Of a stretch of DNA of 64,000 bases, positions 18,916-28,581 are shown piece after piece. A program made the position numbers and the translations under genes. The notes beneath the pieces are model-generated. The model searched no databases. It was given only the letters and a program-made list of their open reading frames with translations, and was not told the DNA's origin. Positions within the stretch are counted from its first letter, which is position 1. The number at the start of each line of letters is the position of its first letter. Location: contig CAUGRT010000003.1 of assembly GCA_959602045.1 (NCBI GenBank), forward strand, positions 77,501 through 141,500, in the 5' to 3' direction. This DNA is from an uncultured Clostridia bacterium (GTDB lineage Bacteria; Bacillota; Clostridia; UBA1381).

Positions 18916-21900
18916 TTAATCCCAAAGCGATACCTGATCCGCATCGGGCAACTCCTCAAAGCACCCCATTTTATCCAGAATTTCAATATTGGTTTTAGTG
19001 ATTCCGGTTCGGATTCTTAAATCCTCTACAGTCTTAAACGGGCCTTTTTCCCTTGCTGCGGTAATCGCCTTTGCGGCGTTTTCCCCCAAACCGGGAATCG
19101 CGTTCAGCGGCGGCAGAATCCCCTCATCCGTCAGCTGAAAATCCGTAGCATGGGAGCGATACAAATCAATCTCCACAAAGTTGATCCCTCTTGCGTACAT
19201 CTCAATGCAGATTTCCAGAATCGGAATCAGATTTTCCTCTTTCGGAGAAATCGTATTATCTTTCTTCTTTGCCAAAACCTCTGCCATCGCTTCTCTGGCG
19301 CGTTTCATCCCCTTTGCCATCAGCAGCGCGTCAAAATCATCCGCTCTTACGCTGAAATAGGCAATATAAAAGGCTTCGGGATAATGCACCTTAAAATACG
19401 CGATTCGAAACGCCATGGTAACATACGCAACAGCATGCGCTTTCGGGAACATGTATTTAATTTTTTTACAGGACGCAATATACCAATCCGGAACATTTGC
19501 CGCTTTCATCGCCGCTTCATCCTCCGGCTTTAAGCCCTTGCCCTTTCGCACGCTCTCCATAATCTTAAACGAATGACCTGCCTCAACCCCCATTGCAATC
19601 AGATAAATCATAATATCGTCACGGGCACAGATGGAATGTGACAAATCGGTTAAGCCTTGCCGAATCAAGTCCTGCGCATTATTCAACCACACGTCGGTTC
19701 CGTGCGAAAGACCCGAAATTCTTACCAACTCCGAAAAAGTTGTCGGCTTCGTATCCTCCAACATCTGCCGTACAAATTTTGTACCAAATTCCGGAATCCC
19801 GTAACTCCCCAGTTTTGTTCCAATATCCTCCGTCACATGCAGCGCCTCATTGGAGGTGAACAAACTCAGCGTTTCCTTATCCCCCAACGGAATCTCCTGT
19901 GCATTAATTCCTGTAATATCCTCTAACATTCGAATTACCGTCGGATCATCGTGTCCAAGCTCATCCAGTTTTAACAGGTTCGCGTCAATGGAATGATAAT
20001 CAAAATGTGTTGTGACGATGGTTGAATTGGGATCATCCGCCGGATGTTGTACCGGGCAGAACTCATGAATATTATTTGTATAAGGAACAACAATAATACC
20101 CCCCGGATGCTGACCGGAGGTTCTTTTTACGCCAACGCACCCCTGCGCCAATCGGCGCATCTCTGCGCCGCGCATGGATTTTCCGGTTTCCTCAATATAT
20201 TTTTTCACATATCCGAATGCCGTTTTTTCTGCCACCGTACCAATCGTCCCGGCTCTGAACACAAATCCCTCGCCGAAAAATGTTTCGGTATATTTGTGGA
20301 TAACCGGCTGATATTCACCGCTGAAATTCAAGTCAATATCTGGCTCTTTATCCCCTGCAAATCCCAAAAACGTTTCAAACGGAATATCGTGACCGTCCTT
20401 TCGGTACTGCGTTCCGCATTTGGGGCAAACCTTATCCGGCAAATCGCAGCCGGAGATACCCGTATCCGATTCCACAAACTCAACATTTTTGCAATTCGGG
20501 CAGATATAATGCGCCGGAAGTGAATTTACCTCGGTAATATCGGATAAATACGCAACAAATGAAGAACCTACCGAACCTCGCGAGCCTACCAAATAGCCGT
20601 CCGAAAGCGATTTACGCACCAATTCCTGCGCGATTCGGTACATAACGGAGAATCCATAAGTTGTAATGGAATGTAACTCCTTATCCAAACGATTTTGCAC
20701 CAACTCCGGCAGCGGATCGCCGTAAATTTCTTTCGCTTTTTTGAGGGAGTCATTCACGATCGCGTCCTTTGCACCCTCAACCACCGGAGGGCATTTTTCT
20801 TTCGGGATCGGTCTGACATCCTCAATCATATCCGCAATCTTATTCGTATTCGTCACAACGACCTCATATGCCTTTTCTTTTCCTAAATATGAAAATTCGC
20901 TCAGCATTTCCTCAGTCGTTCTGAAATATAGCGGCGGCTGATTTTCCGCGTCCTTAAATCCCTTATAATACATCAGAATTTTCCGATAGTCCGCGCCCTC
21001 CTTGTCCATAAAATGAACATCGCAGGTTGCGCAGACGGGCTTATTGTATTTCTCGCCCAATTCCACAATCTTTCGATTCAGATTCCGTAAATCCTCATCG
21101 GTGTTGACATCCGGAAAATCGGGAGATTCTTTCATATAGGCATTATTGCCAATCGGCTGAATTTCAAGATAATCATAAAACTCCACAATCTCCCGAATCC
21201 GTTCTTCGCTTTCATGATGTACCACAGCACGGAACAACTCTCCGGCTTCACATGCCGATCCCAAAATCAATCCCTCGCGCTTTTGCTGAATCAGACTTTT
21301 CGGCAGCCGCGGTGTTCGGAAGAAATATCTTAACTGCGATTGCGAGATCATCTCATAGATATTCCGGATGCCCTTTAAATTTTTCGCCAGAATAATAATA
21401 TGGAATGCTTTATTTTTCTTTGCCGCGCCGCGCATATCATAGCTATCGTTCAGCTCTGCAAGAAGCCGCTTTCCCTCGCCTCTGAGCTGGGCAAGCATTT
21501 TGACAAATGCGTCCGCCGTCGCCTTCGCATCATCAACGGCTCTATGGTGATTTTCCAAAATAACATTCAAGTGATTTGTAATGGTATCCAATTTATAATT
21601 ATGCAAAAACGGATACATACACCGCGCCAACATTAAAGTGTCGAGATACGGAAAATCAAAATCCGTTCCCATTTCTTCCGCTTTTCTGCGCATAAATCCC
21701 ATATCAAAAGAAGCATTATGCGCCACCATGACGCAGCCCTTGCAAAACTCCTTGAATTTCGGCAAAATTTCCTCAATCGTCTGCGCATCGGCAACCATAT
21801 CGTCCGATATTCCGGTCAGCGCCTGAATATTGGGCGGAATCGGCTGTTGCGGATTGACAAAAGTAGACCATTTATCCACAATGACGCCGTTCTCCACCTT

Positions 21901-22956
21901 TACCGCACCGATCTCCGTAATGCCGTTCGTTCGGTTATCCAGTCCCGTTGTTTCTATATCAAATACCACAAACGGCGAATCAATCGTTTCCTCGTTTACA
22001 TCATAGGTAATCAGTTTCCCATCGTCCACCAGATACCCCTCAACGCCGTATAATACCTTAATTTTTTTATTATAATCCGACGCATGCATCGCGTCGGGAT
22101 ACGCCTGAACAACGCCATGATCCGTAATGGCAATCGCCTTATGTCCCCATGCCACGGCACGATTGATTAAATCCCCTGCCGGAGAAATCGCGTCCATCGC
22201 CGACATCTGGGTATGCAAATGCAGCTCTACACGTTTTACCGGTGCATTGTCCATCCGAATCGGCGGCGCACTGATCTGCGCAATATCCCTTGCCATAACG
22301 ATAACCTCTTTGGCGTAATCATCATACTGCGCCTGACCGCGGCAAATGATATAAAAGCCGCCTTTTTTCACGCCTGCTTTAATCGGCGAATACAGATTCT
22401 TGAATGCTTCGTCATCCTCTGTTTTATTGATAAACATTTTTACCGATATAGAATCGGTATTATCGGTTACATCCATCGTCACAAGATGAAATTGCTTTCC
22501 GGATTTTTTCGAGGTGATTTCACGTTCATCCAGTGCAAAAACCCTGCCTGAAAACGTAACCCGTCCCGTATTTTCATGAATAGAAGCAATCGCAGTAATA
22601 TCATCATGAATTGCCTTTCCGTAAAGCATTTCCGTAGCGTTTGCCTTACCCAGAATCCGTCTGCGCTGCTGCGGCATCCCCGGCTCATTCTGCACTTCCG
22701 TTTCGGAAATTTCATAAACCATCGAATTTTTATCGACCAAAGACTGTTTTTCATTAATCTCAAAAGTGATACCGTTTAAATTATAAGCGGCTTTCACGGC
22801 TGCGGCAGCGGTTTCGGCAGCGGCACGTTCCGTTCCCGATTCAAAAATAATCCGCATCCTGCGGCTGCTTTTTGAAAGCTGAATTTTATCAACCGATAAA
22901 TCGCGTATTTCCTCGCCCATAATCATCGAAAAAACGCTCCCCAGCTTAGGACTCAT
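18916..22956 (-). CDS. polC: DNA polymerase III alpha subunit, Gram-positive PolC type
   Basis: Main replicative polymerase of low-GC Gram-positives, with built-in proofreading. About 1346 residues: short N-terminal region, OB-fold (about 120-225), PHP domain begun at VELHLHTQMSAMD (about 243) and interrupted by the DEDDh exonuclease (FVVFDIETTGL, about 329-339). The rest of PHP follows, then a zinc-binding loop (CPNC...CPKCG, about 819-847), catalytic core with EPDIDLNFSG (about 871-880) and a C-terminal helix-hairpin-helix segment. It is about 90 residues shorter than Bacillus PolC, mostly at the N-terminus. A TTG at 22962 is in frame, but GGAGAGG is spaced for the ATG at 22956. Confidence 0.97.
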   Translation of the reverse strand: MSPKLGSVFSMIMGEEIRDLSVDKIQLSKSSRRMRIIFESGTERAAAETAAAAVKAAYNLNGITFEINEKQSLVDKNSMVYEISETEVQNEPGMPQQRRRILGKANATEMLYGKAIHDDITAIASIHENTGRVTFSGRVFALDEREITSKKSGKQFHLVTMDVTDNTDSISVKMFINKTEDDEAFKNLYSPIKAGVKKGGFYIICRGQAQYDDYAKEVIVMARDIAQISAPPIRMDNAPVKRVELHLHTQMSAMDAISPAGDLINRAVAWGHKAIAITDHGVVQAYPDAMHASDYNKKIKVLYGVEGYLVDDGKLITYDVNEETIDSPFVVFDIETTGLDNRTNGITEIGAVKVENGVIVDKWSTFVNPQQPIPPNIQALTGISDDMVADAQTIEEILPKFKEFCKGCVMVAHNASFDMGFMRRKAEEMGTDFDFPYLDTLMLARCMYPFLHNYKLDTITNHLNVILENHHRAVDDAKATADAFVKMLAQLRGEGKRLLAELNDSYDMRGAAKKNKAFHIIILAKNLKGIRNIYEMISQSQLRYFFRTPRLPKSLIQQKREGLILGSACEAGELFRAVVHHESEERIREIVEFYDYLEIQPIGNNAYMKESPDFPDVNTDEDLRNLNRKIVELGEKYNKPVCATCDVHFMDKEGADYRKILMYYKGFKDAENQPPLYFRTTEEMLSEFSYLGKEKAYEVVVTNTNKIADMIEDVRPIPKEKCPPVVEGAKDAIVNDSLKKAKEIYGDPLPELVQNRLDKELHSITTYGFSVMYRIAQELVRKSLSDGYLVGSRGSVGSSFVAYLSDITEVNSLPAHYICPNCKNVEFVESDTGISGCDLPDKVCPKCGTQYRKDGHDIPFETFLGFAGDKEPDIDLNFSGEYQPVIHKYTETFFGEGFVFRAGTIGTVAEKTAFGYVKKYIEETGKSMRGAEMRRLAQGCVGVKRTSGQHPGGIIVVPYTNNIHEFCPVQHPADDPNSTIVTTHFDYHSIDANLLKLDELGHDDPTVIRMLEDITGINAQEIPLGDKETLSLFTSNEALHVTEDIGTKLGSYGIPEFGTKFVRQMLEDTKPTTFSELVRISGLSHGTDVWLNNAQDLIRQGLTDLSHSICARDDIMIYLIAMGVEAGHSFKIMESVRKGKGLKPEDEAAMKAANVPDWYIASCKKIKYMFPKAHAVAYVTMAFRIAYFKVHYPEAFYIAYFSVRADDFDALLMAKGMKRAREAMAEVLAKKKDNTISPKEENLIPILEICIEMYARGINFVEIDLYRSHATDFQLTDEGILPPLNAIPGLGENAAKAITAAREKGPFKTVEDLRIRTGITKTNIEILDKMGCFEELPDADQVSLWD

Positions 22957-23013
22957 GCACAATCCTCTCCTTTCAAAAACAGAATTATCAAGTGATTATA
23001 AACGTTACTAACC

Positions 23014-23101
23014 GGAATTTTATTTGCTTTTCATTCCTCCTCAAACATCCGCTGCGTTGCGAGAAACTCGCCTCTATAGAATGAAAAGCAAATAAAATTC
23101 C
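23014..23101 (+). repeat. Palindromic repeat element, copy 3
   Basis: An 88-bp element. Bases 23014-23036 and 23079-23101 form a perfect 23-bp inverted repeat whose sequence (TTTATTTGCTTTTCATTC within the arm) differs from that of copies 1 and 2. The core has CTCAAACATCCGCTGCG and AACTCGCCTCTATAGA. It lies between the purL terminator and polC. Confidence 0.85.
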
Positions 23102-23152
23102 TTAACAGCATATCCTTACAATCCCTCAAAACAAGATCAATCCAAATACTCC

Positions 23153-23188
23153 AAAAGCCGCCGCTGTATTGCAACTCAGCGGCGGCCG
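23153..23188 (-). terminator. Rho-independent terminator of purL
   Basis: On the minus strand GCCGCCGCTG and CAGCGGCGGC form a perfect 10-bp GC-rich stem with a 10-base loop, followed by TTTTGG. It begins 8 bp after the purL stop. Confidence 0.8.
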
Positions 23189-23194
23189 GGATTT

Positions 23195-26100
23195 TTATTT
23201 AAAATATTCTACGCCGGATTCAAAGAGTTTTTGATCCTTTTCGCCCGGTACGTTAAATGCAATATTCCTACCAATACGTTCGCTGTGTCCCATCTTACCG
23301 AGCACACGTCCGTCCGGACTGGTAATACCCTCGATTGCCGAAACAGATCCGTTCGGATTCCATGCAATATCATAAGTTGCTTTACCCTGCGGATTGACAT
23401 ACTGTGTCGCAATCTGACCGTTTGCCGCCAGCTGCGCAACCTGCTCCGGTGACGCGATAAACCGACCCTCACCATGGGATAATGCAATCGTGTGTACATC
23501 TCCGGTATTTACATGGAATAGCCACGGTGACTTATTTGAAGCAATTCTTGTTGTTGCCATGCAGGATACGTGTCTGCCGATTGTATTGAAGGTTAAAGTC
23601 GGTGATGACTCATCCAAATCACGGATTTCACCGTAAGGAACCAGTCCGAGCTTAATCAATGCCTGGAACCCGTTACAAATTCCCAGCATCAAGCCATCCC
23701 GATCTTTGAGCATATGCATAACCGCATCCTTCACCAACGGATTTCTGAATGCTGTTGCAATGAATTTTCCGGATCCCTCCGGCTCATCACCCCCTGAGAA
23801 ACCGCCCGGAATCATAACAATTTGTGAATTTTTGATTCTCTTTTCCATTTCTCTCATGGAGTACACAACGTCATCTCCGGTTAAGTTCCGAATCACAAAT
23901 ACATCCGCAACACCGCCGGCTTTTTCAAATGCCTTTGCCGTATCATACTCGCAGTTTGTTCCCGGAAATACCGGAATAAAGATTCTCGGCTTTGCAAATT
24001 TCTCGCTTGCCACTGCTGCACTTCTCTTATCATAGCTATAGGTTTCCGGCTCGCTCGTAAAATGCCCTGCCTTCGTCGGGAATACCTTTTCCAACGGCTT
24101 TTTCCATACCTCGCACGCCTCGTCAAGGTCAATGGAAATTCCAGTCATATCAATCGAAGCCTTTTCCTGCGTTTTACCCAATGTGATAAATTCGCTATCC
24201 GAAATAATTCCTGCAGTATCCTCCAATTCAAGGACAATTGATCCCAACGGAGCATAGAACAGCAAATCATTCGAAATATTATCGTTTAACCGAATACCGA
24301 TTTTATTACCAAATGCCATTTTCGAAAGCGTTTCAGCCAAGCCAAAGCCTTTTACAACACAGGATGAAAGTACCTTTCCGGATTGAATCAGCGCATGAAC
24401 CGTATCGTACATTCTCTTGAGCTGTTCAAAATCCGGTAAATCGTTTTCATCACGCTTTACGGTAAACAGAACCAATGTTGAATCCGTCTTTTTTAATTCC
24501 TGCGAAATAACCTTATCCGCTTTTACCGGTGCTACCGCAAAGGAAGTTAATGTCGGAGGAACATCCAGTTCATTAAATGAACCGCTCATGGAATCCTTTC
24601 CGCCGATTGCCGCAATTCCTAATTCCAACTGCGTCTGATATGCGCCGAGCAATGCCGCAAAAGGCTTGCCCCAACGCTTCGGATCCGTTCCGAGTCTTTC
24701 GAAATATTCCTGGAATGTCAGATAAATCTTCTTATAGTCCGCACCCAAAGCCACAGCCTTTGAAACCGATTCCACAATCGCATAGGTAGATCCGTGATAA
24801 GGGCTCCAGCTGGATAAATCCGGATTATAACCGAATGTCATAACCGTTGCCGTATTCGTTTCGCCGCCCAGAACCGGAACCTTTGCCGCCATACCGTCTG
24901 TCGGTGTCAGCTGATACTTACCGCCCCACGGCATTAGAACAGAATTTGCGCCGATCGTGGAGTCAAATTTTTCCGACAATCCCTTTTGGGAGCATACATT
25001 CAAGTCCGAAAGCACTGAAAGCCATTTTGCCCGAACATCCGTTACCACCTCGCGGTTAAAGAAACGGTCTTTTTCTTCCGGAAGTTCGACTTCAATATCC
25101 GTATTCTTTGTAGCGCCGTTAGTATTTAAAAATGCTCTTGAAATATCGCAAATGGTCTTGCCGCGCCAATTCATAACCAAACGCGGATTTTCCGTTACAA
25201 CCGCAACCTTCGTTGCCTCCAGATTCTCATCATTTGCATATTGGATAAAGGTATCGGCATCCTCTGCTCTTACCACAACTGCCATTCTCTCCTGGGACTC
25301 CGAAATTGCAAGCTCCGTTCCGTCCAGACCCTCATACTTTTTCGGAACCTTATCCAAATTAATCTCCAGTCCGTCTGCCAATTCGCCGATAGCAACCGAA
25401 ACGCCGCCCGCACCAAAGTCATTACAACGCTTAATCAAGGTTGTAACCTTTTCATCGCGGAAAAGACGCTGAATCTTTCTTTCTACCGGAGGATTACCTT
25501 TCTGTACCTCCGAACCGCAGGTTACGACGCTCTTTTCGTCATGTGCTTTCGAGGAACCCGTTGCACCGCCGATTCCGTCACGTCCGGTACGTCCGCCCAA
25601 AAGCACAATAACGTCCCCTGCTGCCGGAACCTCACGAATGACATTTTTCTTCGGTGCTGCTCCGATAACCGCTCCGATCTCCATTCTCTTTGCCACATAT
25701 CCGGGATGATAAATCTCTTGAACCTGCCCGGTTGCCAAACCGATTTGGTTTCCGTAGGAGCTGTAGCCTGCCGATGCGCCTTTTGTGATTTTACGCTGCA
25801 TAAGCTTTCCGGGTAAGGTATCTTTCAGTGACGCCCGCGGATCGCCCGAACCCGTTACACGCATCGCCTGATATACATAGGAACGTCCGGATAACGGATC
25901 GCGGATTGCACCGCCAAGGCAAGTTGCAGCGCCGCCGAACGGTTCAATTTCCGTCGGATGGTTATGCGTTTCATTCTTAAACATAACCAGCCACGGCTCG
26001 TCCTTACCGTCCACATCCACGTCTACCACAATGGAGCATGCATTGATTTCTTCCGACTCATCAATTTCCTTAAGCAATCCCTTTTTCTTTAACTGCTTCA

Positions 26101-26938
26101 CAATAATCGTTGCCATATTCATCAGACAGGTATCTCTGTCGGGTGCATATAGCTCTGCCTTTGCTTTTTTATATTCTTCATAAGAATCCCGAATCACATC
26201 GGCGTATTTGCCATCCGGAATGGTTACTTCGTTAATTCGTGTTGAAAATGTCGTGTGGCGGCAATGATCGGACCAATAGGTATCAATCATCCGCATTTCT
26301 GTAACAGTCGGGTTGCGTTTTTCGGTATCACGAAAATAATTCTGACAGAATTTCAGATCGTCCAGATCCATTGCAAATCCCATCTCATTCAAGAACGCTT
26401 CCATTGCACTCTCGTCCATGGAAATAAAGCCGTCTACGACAGCTACATCTGCCGGAACCGTTACCTCCATATCCAGCGACTCCGGCTTTTCAAGAGAAGC
26501 CTCTCTCGCCTCAACAGGGTTAATAACATATTCCTTTACCTTTTCCACTTCCTCGTCCGAAACATCACCAACTAAAACATAGACCTTAGCGCTGCGTACT
26601 TTCGGACGCTCCTTTTCGGTTAAAATCGAAATACATTCCTCGGCGGAAGCCGCTCTTTGGTCAAACTGACCCGGAAGATATTCAACGGCAAAAGCTCTCC
26701 CCTCTTTGATCTCTATGGTTTCATCATAAGCATAATCAACCGGCGGTTCCGAGAAAATCAATCCGCGCGCCTTTGCATATTCCTCATCTGAAATCCCCTC
26801 GACATCATATCGGTTGATAATTCTGACATCCTGCAAGCCACCAAGCGAAAGATTTTCCTTTAAATCCTCCAAAGTCCCCTTGGCTTCAACGTCAAACCCC
26901 GGCTTCTTTTCTACATAAATTCTTCTAACCTTTGCCAT
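23195..26938 (-). CDS. purL: Phosphoribosylformylglycinamidine synthase, single-chain large form
   Basis: Fourth step of de novo purine synthesis (FGAR to FGAM, ATP and glutamine). The protein of about 1247 residues is the fused form with its own glutaminase: N-terminal PurS-like and linker region, synthetase halves with FKNETHNHPTEIEPFGGAAT and GGKDSMSGSF, and a C-terminal class I amidotransferase with VFPGTNCEYDTA, nucleophile motif GICNGFQAL and SHGEGRF. ATG at 26938 gives the family start MAKVRRIYVEKKPG; a TTG at 26953 is in frame and closer to AAAGGA. It stands alone, apart from other pur genes. No purine riboswitch consensus is visible in the roughly 170-base leader. Confidence 0.96.
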   Translation of the reverse strand: MAKVRRIYVEKKPGFDVEAKGTLEDLKENLSLGGLQDVRIINRYDVEGISDEEYAKARGLIFSEPPVDYAYDETIEIKEGRAFAVEYLPGQFDQRAASAEECISILTEKERPKVRSAKVYVLVGDVSDEEVEKVKEYVINPVEAREASLEKPESLDMEVTVPADVAVVDGFISMDESAMEAFLNEMGFAMDLDDLKFCQNYFRDTEKRNPTVTEMRMIDTYWSDHCRHTTFSTRINEVTIPDGKYADVIRDSYEEYKKAKAELYAPDRDTCLMNMATIIVKQLKKKGLLKEIDESEEINACSIVVDVDVDGKDEPWLVMFKNETHNHPTEIEPFGGAATCLGGAIRDPLSGRSYVYQAMRVTGSGDPRASLKDTLPGKLMQRKITKGASAGYSSYGNQIGLATGQVQEIYHPGYVAKRMEIGAVIGAAPKKNVIREVPAAGDVIVLLGGRTGRDGIGGATGSSKAHDEKSVVTCGSEVQKGNPPVERKIQRLFRDEKVTTLIKRCNDFGAGGVSVAIGELADGLEINLDKVPKKYEGLDGTELAISESQERMAVVVRAEDADTFIQYANDENLEATKVAVVTENPRLVMNWRGKTICDISRAFLNTNGATKNTDIEVELPEEKDRFFNREVVTDVRAKWLSVLSDLNVCSQKGLSEKFDSTIGANSVLMPWGGKYQLTPTDGMAAKVPVLGGETNTATVMTFGYNPDLSSWSPYHGSTYAIVESVSKAVALGADYKKIYLTFQEYFERLGTDPKRWGKPFAALLGAYQTQLELGIAAIGGKDSMSGSFNELDVPPTLTSFAVAPVKADKVISQELKKTDSTLVLFTVKRDENDLPDFEQLKRMYDTVHALIQSGKVLSSCVVKGFGLAETLSKMAFGNKIGIRLNDNISNDLLFYAPLGSIVLELEDTAGIISDSEFITLGKTQEKASIDMTGISIDLDEACEVWKKPLEKVFPTKAGHFTSEPETYSYDKRSAAVASEKFAKPRIFIPVFPGTNCEYDTAKAFEKAGGVADVFVIRNLTGDDVVYSMREMEKRIKNSQIVMIPGGFSGGDEPEGSGKFIATAFRNPLVKDAVMHMLKDRDGLMLGICNGFQALIKLGLVPYGEIRDLDESSPTLTFNTIGRHVSCMATTRIASNKSPWLFHVNTGDVHTIALSHGEGRFIASPEQVAQLAANGQIATQYVNPQGKATYDIAWNPNGSVSAIEGITSPDGRVLGKMGHSERIGRNIAFNVPGEKDQKLFESGVEYFK

Positions 26939-27106
26939 TTCTATGACCACCAAATCCTTTCACAAAACTAAGCTCGAAAAAAATGTTCAGACTGCTGTCT
27001 TGCAGCGAGTGACACTATACAATGTAAGAAACTGCGCTAAGCATTTTTATTCAAACTTTATATCCATTCCTTCCGTGCCAAAGACACCAAGTTAAGCATA
27101 TATCTT

Positions 27107-27135
27107 ATTTTATCATATTTCCCGAAATATCGCAA
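27107..27135 (-). promoter_or_regulatory. Predicted purL promoter
   Basis: On the minus strand TTGCGA (27130-27135) and TAAAAT (27107-27112) are separated by 17 bp. This would give a leader of about 165 bases before the purL start. Confidence 0.45.
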
Positions 27136-27255
27136 CAATATATTGCAAAAATTTTCAAAAAAATTGTATGGATTTTTGCGGAAACTTCTTATTGAAAATG
27201 CATATTGACTTTCAAGTTAAAATGTGATATGTCAATCTTAAACTCAGTATCCTGC

Positions 27256-27336
27256 ATGGTTTTGCATGAGAATTTTTTCCATTACGCCCCAGACATCCGC
27301 CTTATCGGGCTGAGTTGAAATTTGCTGCATAAATTC
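27256..27336 (+). repeat. Degraded copy of the palindromic repeat
   Basis: Keeps CCCCAGACATCCGC from the core and GGTTTTGCAT at its left side, as the neighbouring intact copy does, but the right half of the core and the complementary arm are scrambled. It looks like a decayed relative lying in tandem with copy 4. Confidence 0.5.
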
Positions 27337-27360
27337 CCTCTTAATCCAAGTGTTCCGCAC

Positions 27361-27458
27361 GGTTTTGCATAGGGGTTTCATTCTATTGCGGCTCAAACAT
27401 CCGCTACGCTGCGCGGAGTAGAACTCGCCTCCATAGACTGAAACCCCTATGCAAAACC
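27361..27458 (+). repeat. Palindromic repeat element, copy 4
   Basis: A 98-bp element. Bases 27361-27380 and 27439-27458 form a perfect 20-bp inverted repeat (GGTTTTGCATAGGGGTTTCA on the left), unrelated in sequence to the arms of copies 1-3. The core carries GCGGCTCAAACATCCGC, GCGCGGAGTAGAACTCGCC and CCATAGA, with a small insertion. It begins 18 bp beyond the HAD gene stop. Confidence 0.85.
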
Positions 27459-27476
27459 TTTTTGAGAGTTTTCTGC

Positions 27477-28493
27477 TTATGTTTTTATTATTAAAAAATC
27501 CTCTAAGCTATTTAATATGTATTCTGCTTGCATTTCTTCAAAATACTTTCTTCCGGCTTGTCCTGCCACTCCGGTTAATACCGCGCAAAAATCAGCGCCC
27601 ATCGCTTTTGCTGCCAAAATATCCGAACCGGCATCACCGACCACCAGTGTTGTTTTGATTTTTGAACGATCATAATCACCATTTAAAATCCGTTCATCCG
27701 GATAATCCGTTCCATATAATGCCTTTAAAAACATATACGGATGCGGCTTTGTCAAGGTGCGTTTTCCCTGCTCTGCCGCTACCACATGATCATAATTGCA
27801 AAATCCGTCCAGAGCGAAATATTTTTTAATATCCCAATCGGTAATCGGCTGAAAAAGCTCTACCGAAGGTCTGCCCGTTGCGGTGCAAAGCCGTTTGGTT
27901 TCGCTTAATTCACACAAAAGCTGCTGCAAGATTTCCAATCGGATAATCGGCTTTTCCCGAAACAGCAAACCGCTTTTTCCGCAATTTCTCGGCACATATC
28001 CATACTGCTCTTCAAAAAGACGATCCCCCAGATACCATTCCTGGAAAATTCCTTGCATGGTCTGCCACATTAAATGATTACGCTGAAGCCAATCATAATC
28101 AAATCCCGTCTTTTTTGAACATAAAAGAGCAAGCTCATCATAATAATTCAAAATATTTTCCGGCATATTTCGGGCATACTCCAACACAGCTGAAAAATCA
28201 TCTTCCACGCCGCAAATCCACGCCATACAGACCGTTATGTAGGCTAAATCCCAATTGGAATTGACCCCTTTTTCTTTCAGTACAGCAATCAGCTGATCGT
28301 CACAAAAAACCTTCTTTCTGATTTCTTGCAGATTTTCCATACATTCCGGCGCGTTGATTGGTTCATCCTTATTCCATTTCAGATATTCCCAAACCGTCAG
28401 CGCGGCAGCGTCCCAATATGCCTGCTCGCTTGTCATAACGCCGTCCATATCAAAAATAATGGTATCATACTGATTTAAAAATTGTTTCAACAT
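27477..28493 (-). CDS. HAD superfamily hydrolase with a large cap
   Basis: A 338-residue haloacid-dehalogenase-type phosphatase candidate. Motif I IIFDMDGVMT supplies the nucleophile Asp15 and Asp17, and the C-terminal motif TTLVVGDAGSDILAAKAMGA supplies the acidic Mg-binding pair. Between them is a cap of about 180 residues rich in Trp and Tyr, larger than usual. The ATG at 28493 has GGAGAAAAAAG before it and is preferred to an in-frame start at 28526. It follows the hisB-like gene on the same strand, with a probable terminator between them. Given its neighbours it might dephosphorylate an intermediate made by the HisB/HisD-like pair, but this is speculation. Confidence 0.85.
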   Translation of the reverse strand: MLKQFLNQYDTIIFDMDGVMTSEQAYWDAAALTVWEYLKWNKDEPINAPECMENLQEIRKKVFCDDQLIAVLKEKGVNSNWDLAYITVCMAWICGVEDDFSAVLEYARNMPENILNYYDELALLCSKKTGFDYDWLQRNHLMWQTMQGIFQEWYLGDRLFEEQYGYVPRNCGKSGLLFREKPIIRLEILQQLLCELSETKRLCTATGRPSVELFQPITDWDIKKYFALDGFCNYDHVVAAEQGKRTLTKPHPYMFLKALYGTDYPDERILNGDYDRSKIKTTLVVGDAGSDILAAKAMGADFCAVLTGVAGQAGRKYFEEMQAEYILNSLEDFLIIKT

Positions 28494-28531
28494 CTTTTTT
28501 CTCCAAATTGTTTTATTGAAATTCATATTTC

Positions 28532-28575
28532 AAAACGCAAACAAAGGGATATTGCAGCCTTGCAACACCCCTTTG
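28532..28575 (-). terminator. Probable terminator after the hisB-like gene
   Basis: On the minus strand CAAAGGG...TTGCA and TGCAA...CCCTTTG form an imperfect long stem followed by TTTGCGTTTTG. The T-run is interrupted, so partial read-through into the HAD gene is possible. Confidence 0.5.
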
Positions 28576-28581
28576 GATTGC

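Larger units (their letters stand above)
26939..27476. other. 538-bp non-coding interval upstream of purL
   Basis: It holds the purL leader and promoter (27107-27135), an AT-rich stretch (27136-27240), a degraded repeat copy (27256-27336) and an intact copy (27361-27458). The purL leader contains a short CTGC/GCAG hairpin followed by TTTTTTT (about 26980-27000), too weak to call an attenuator. No convincing coding frame. Confidence 0.6.

Noticed and set aside
24957..25816. Two long plus-strand frames opposite purL
   Set aside because: They are frame shadows within a conserved enzyme gene and overlap each other.
26939..27106. Purine riboswitch or attenuator upstream of purL
   Set aside because: None of the conserved junction or loop sequence blocks of the purine aptamer is visible; the only hairpin near a T-run has a 4-bp stem.
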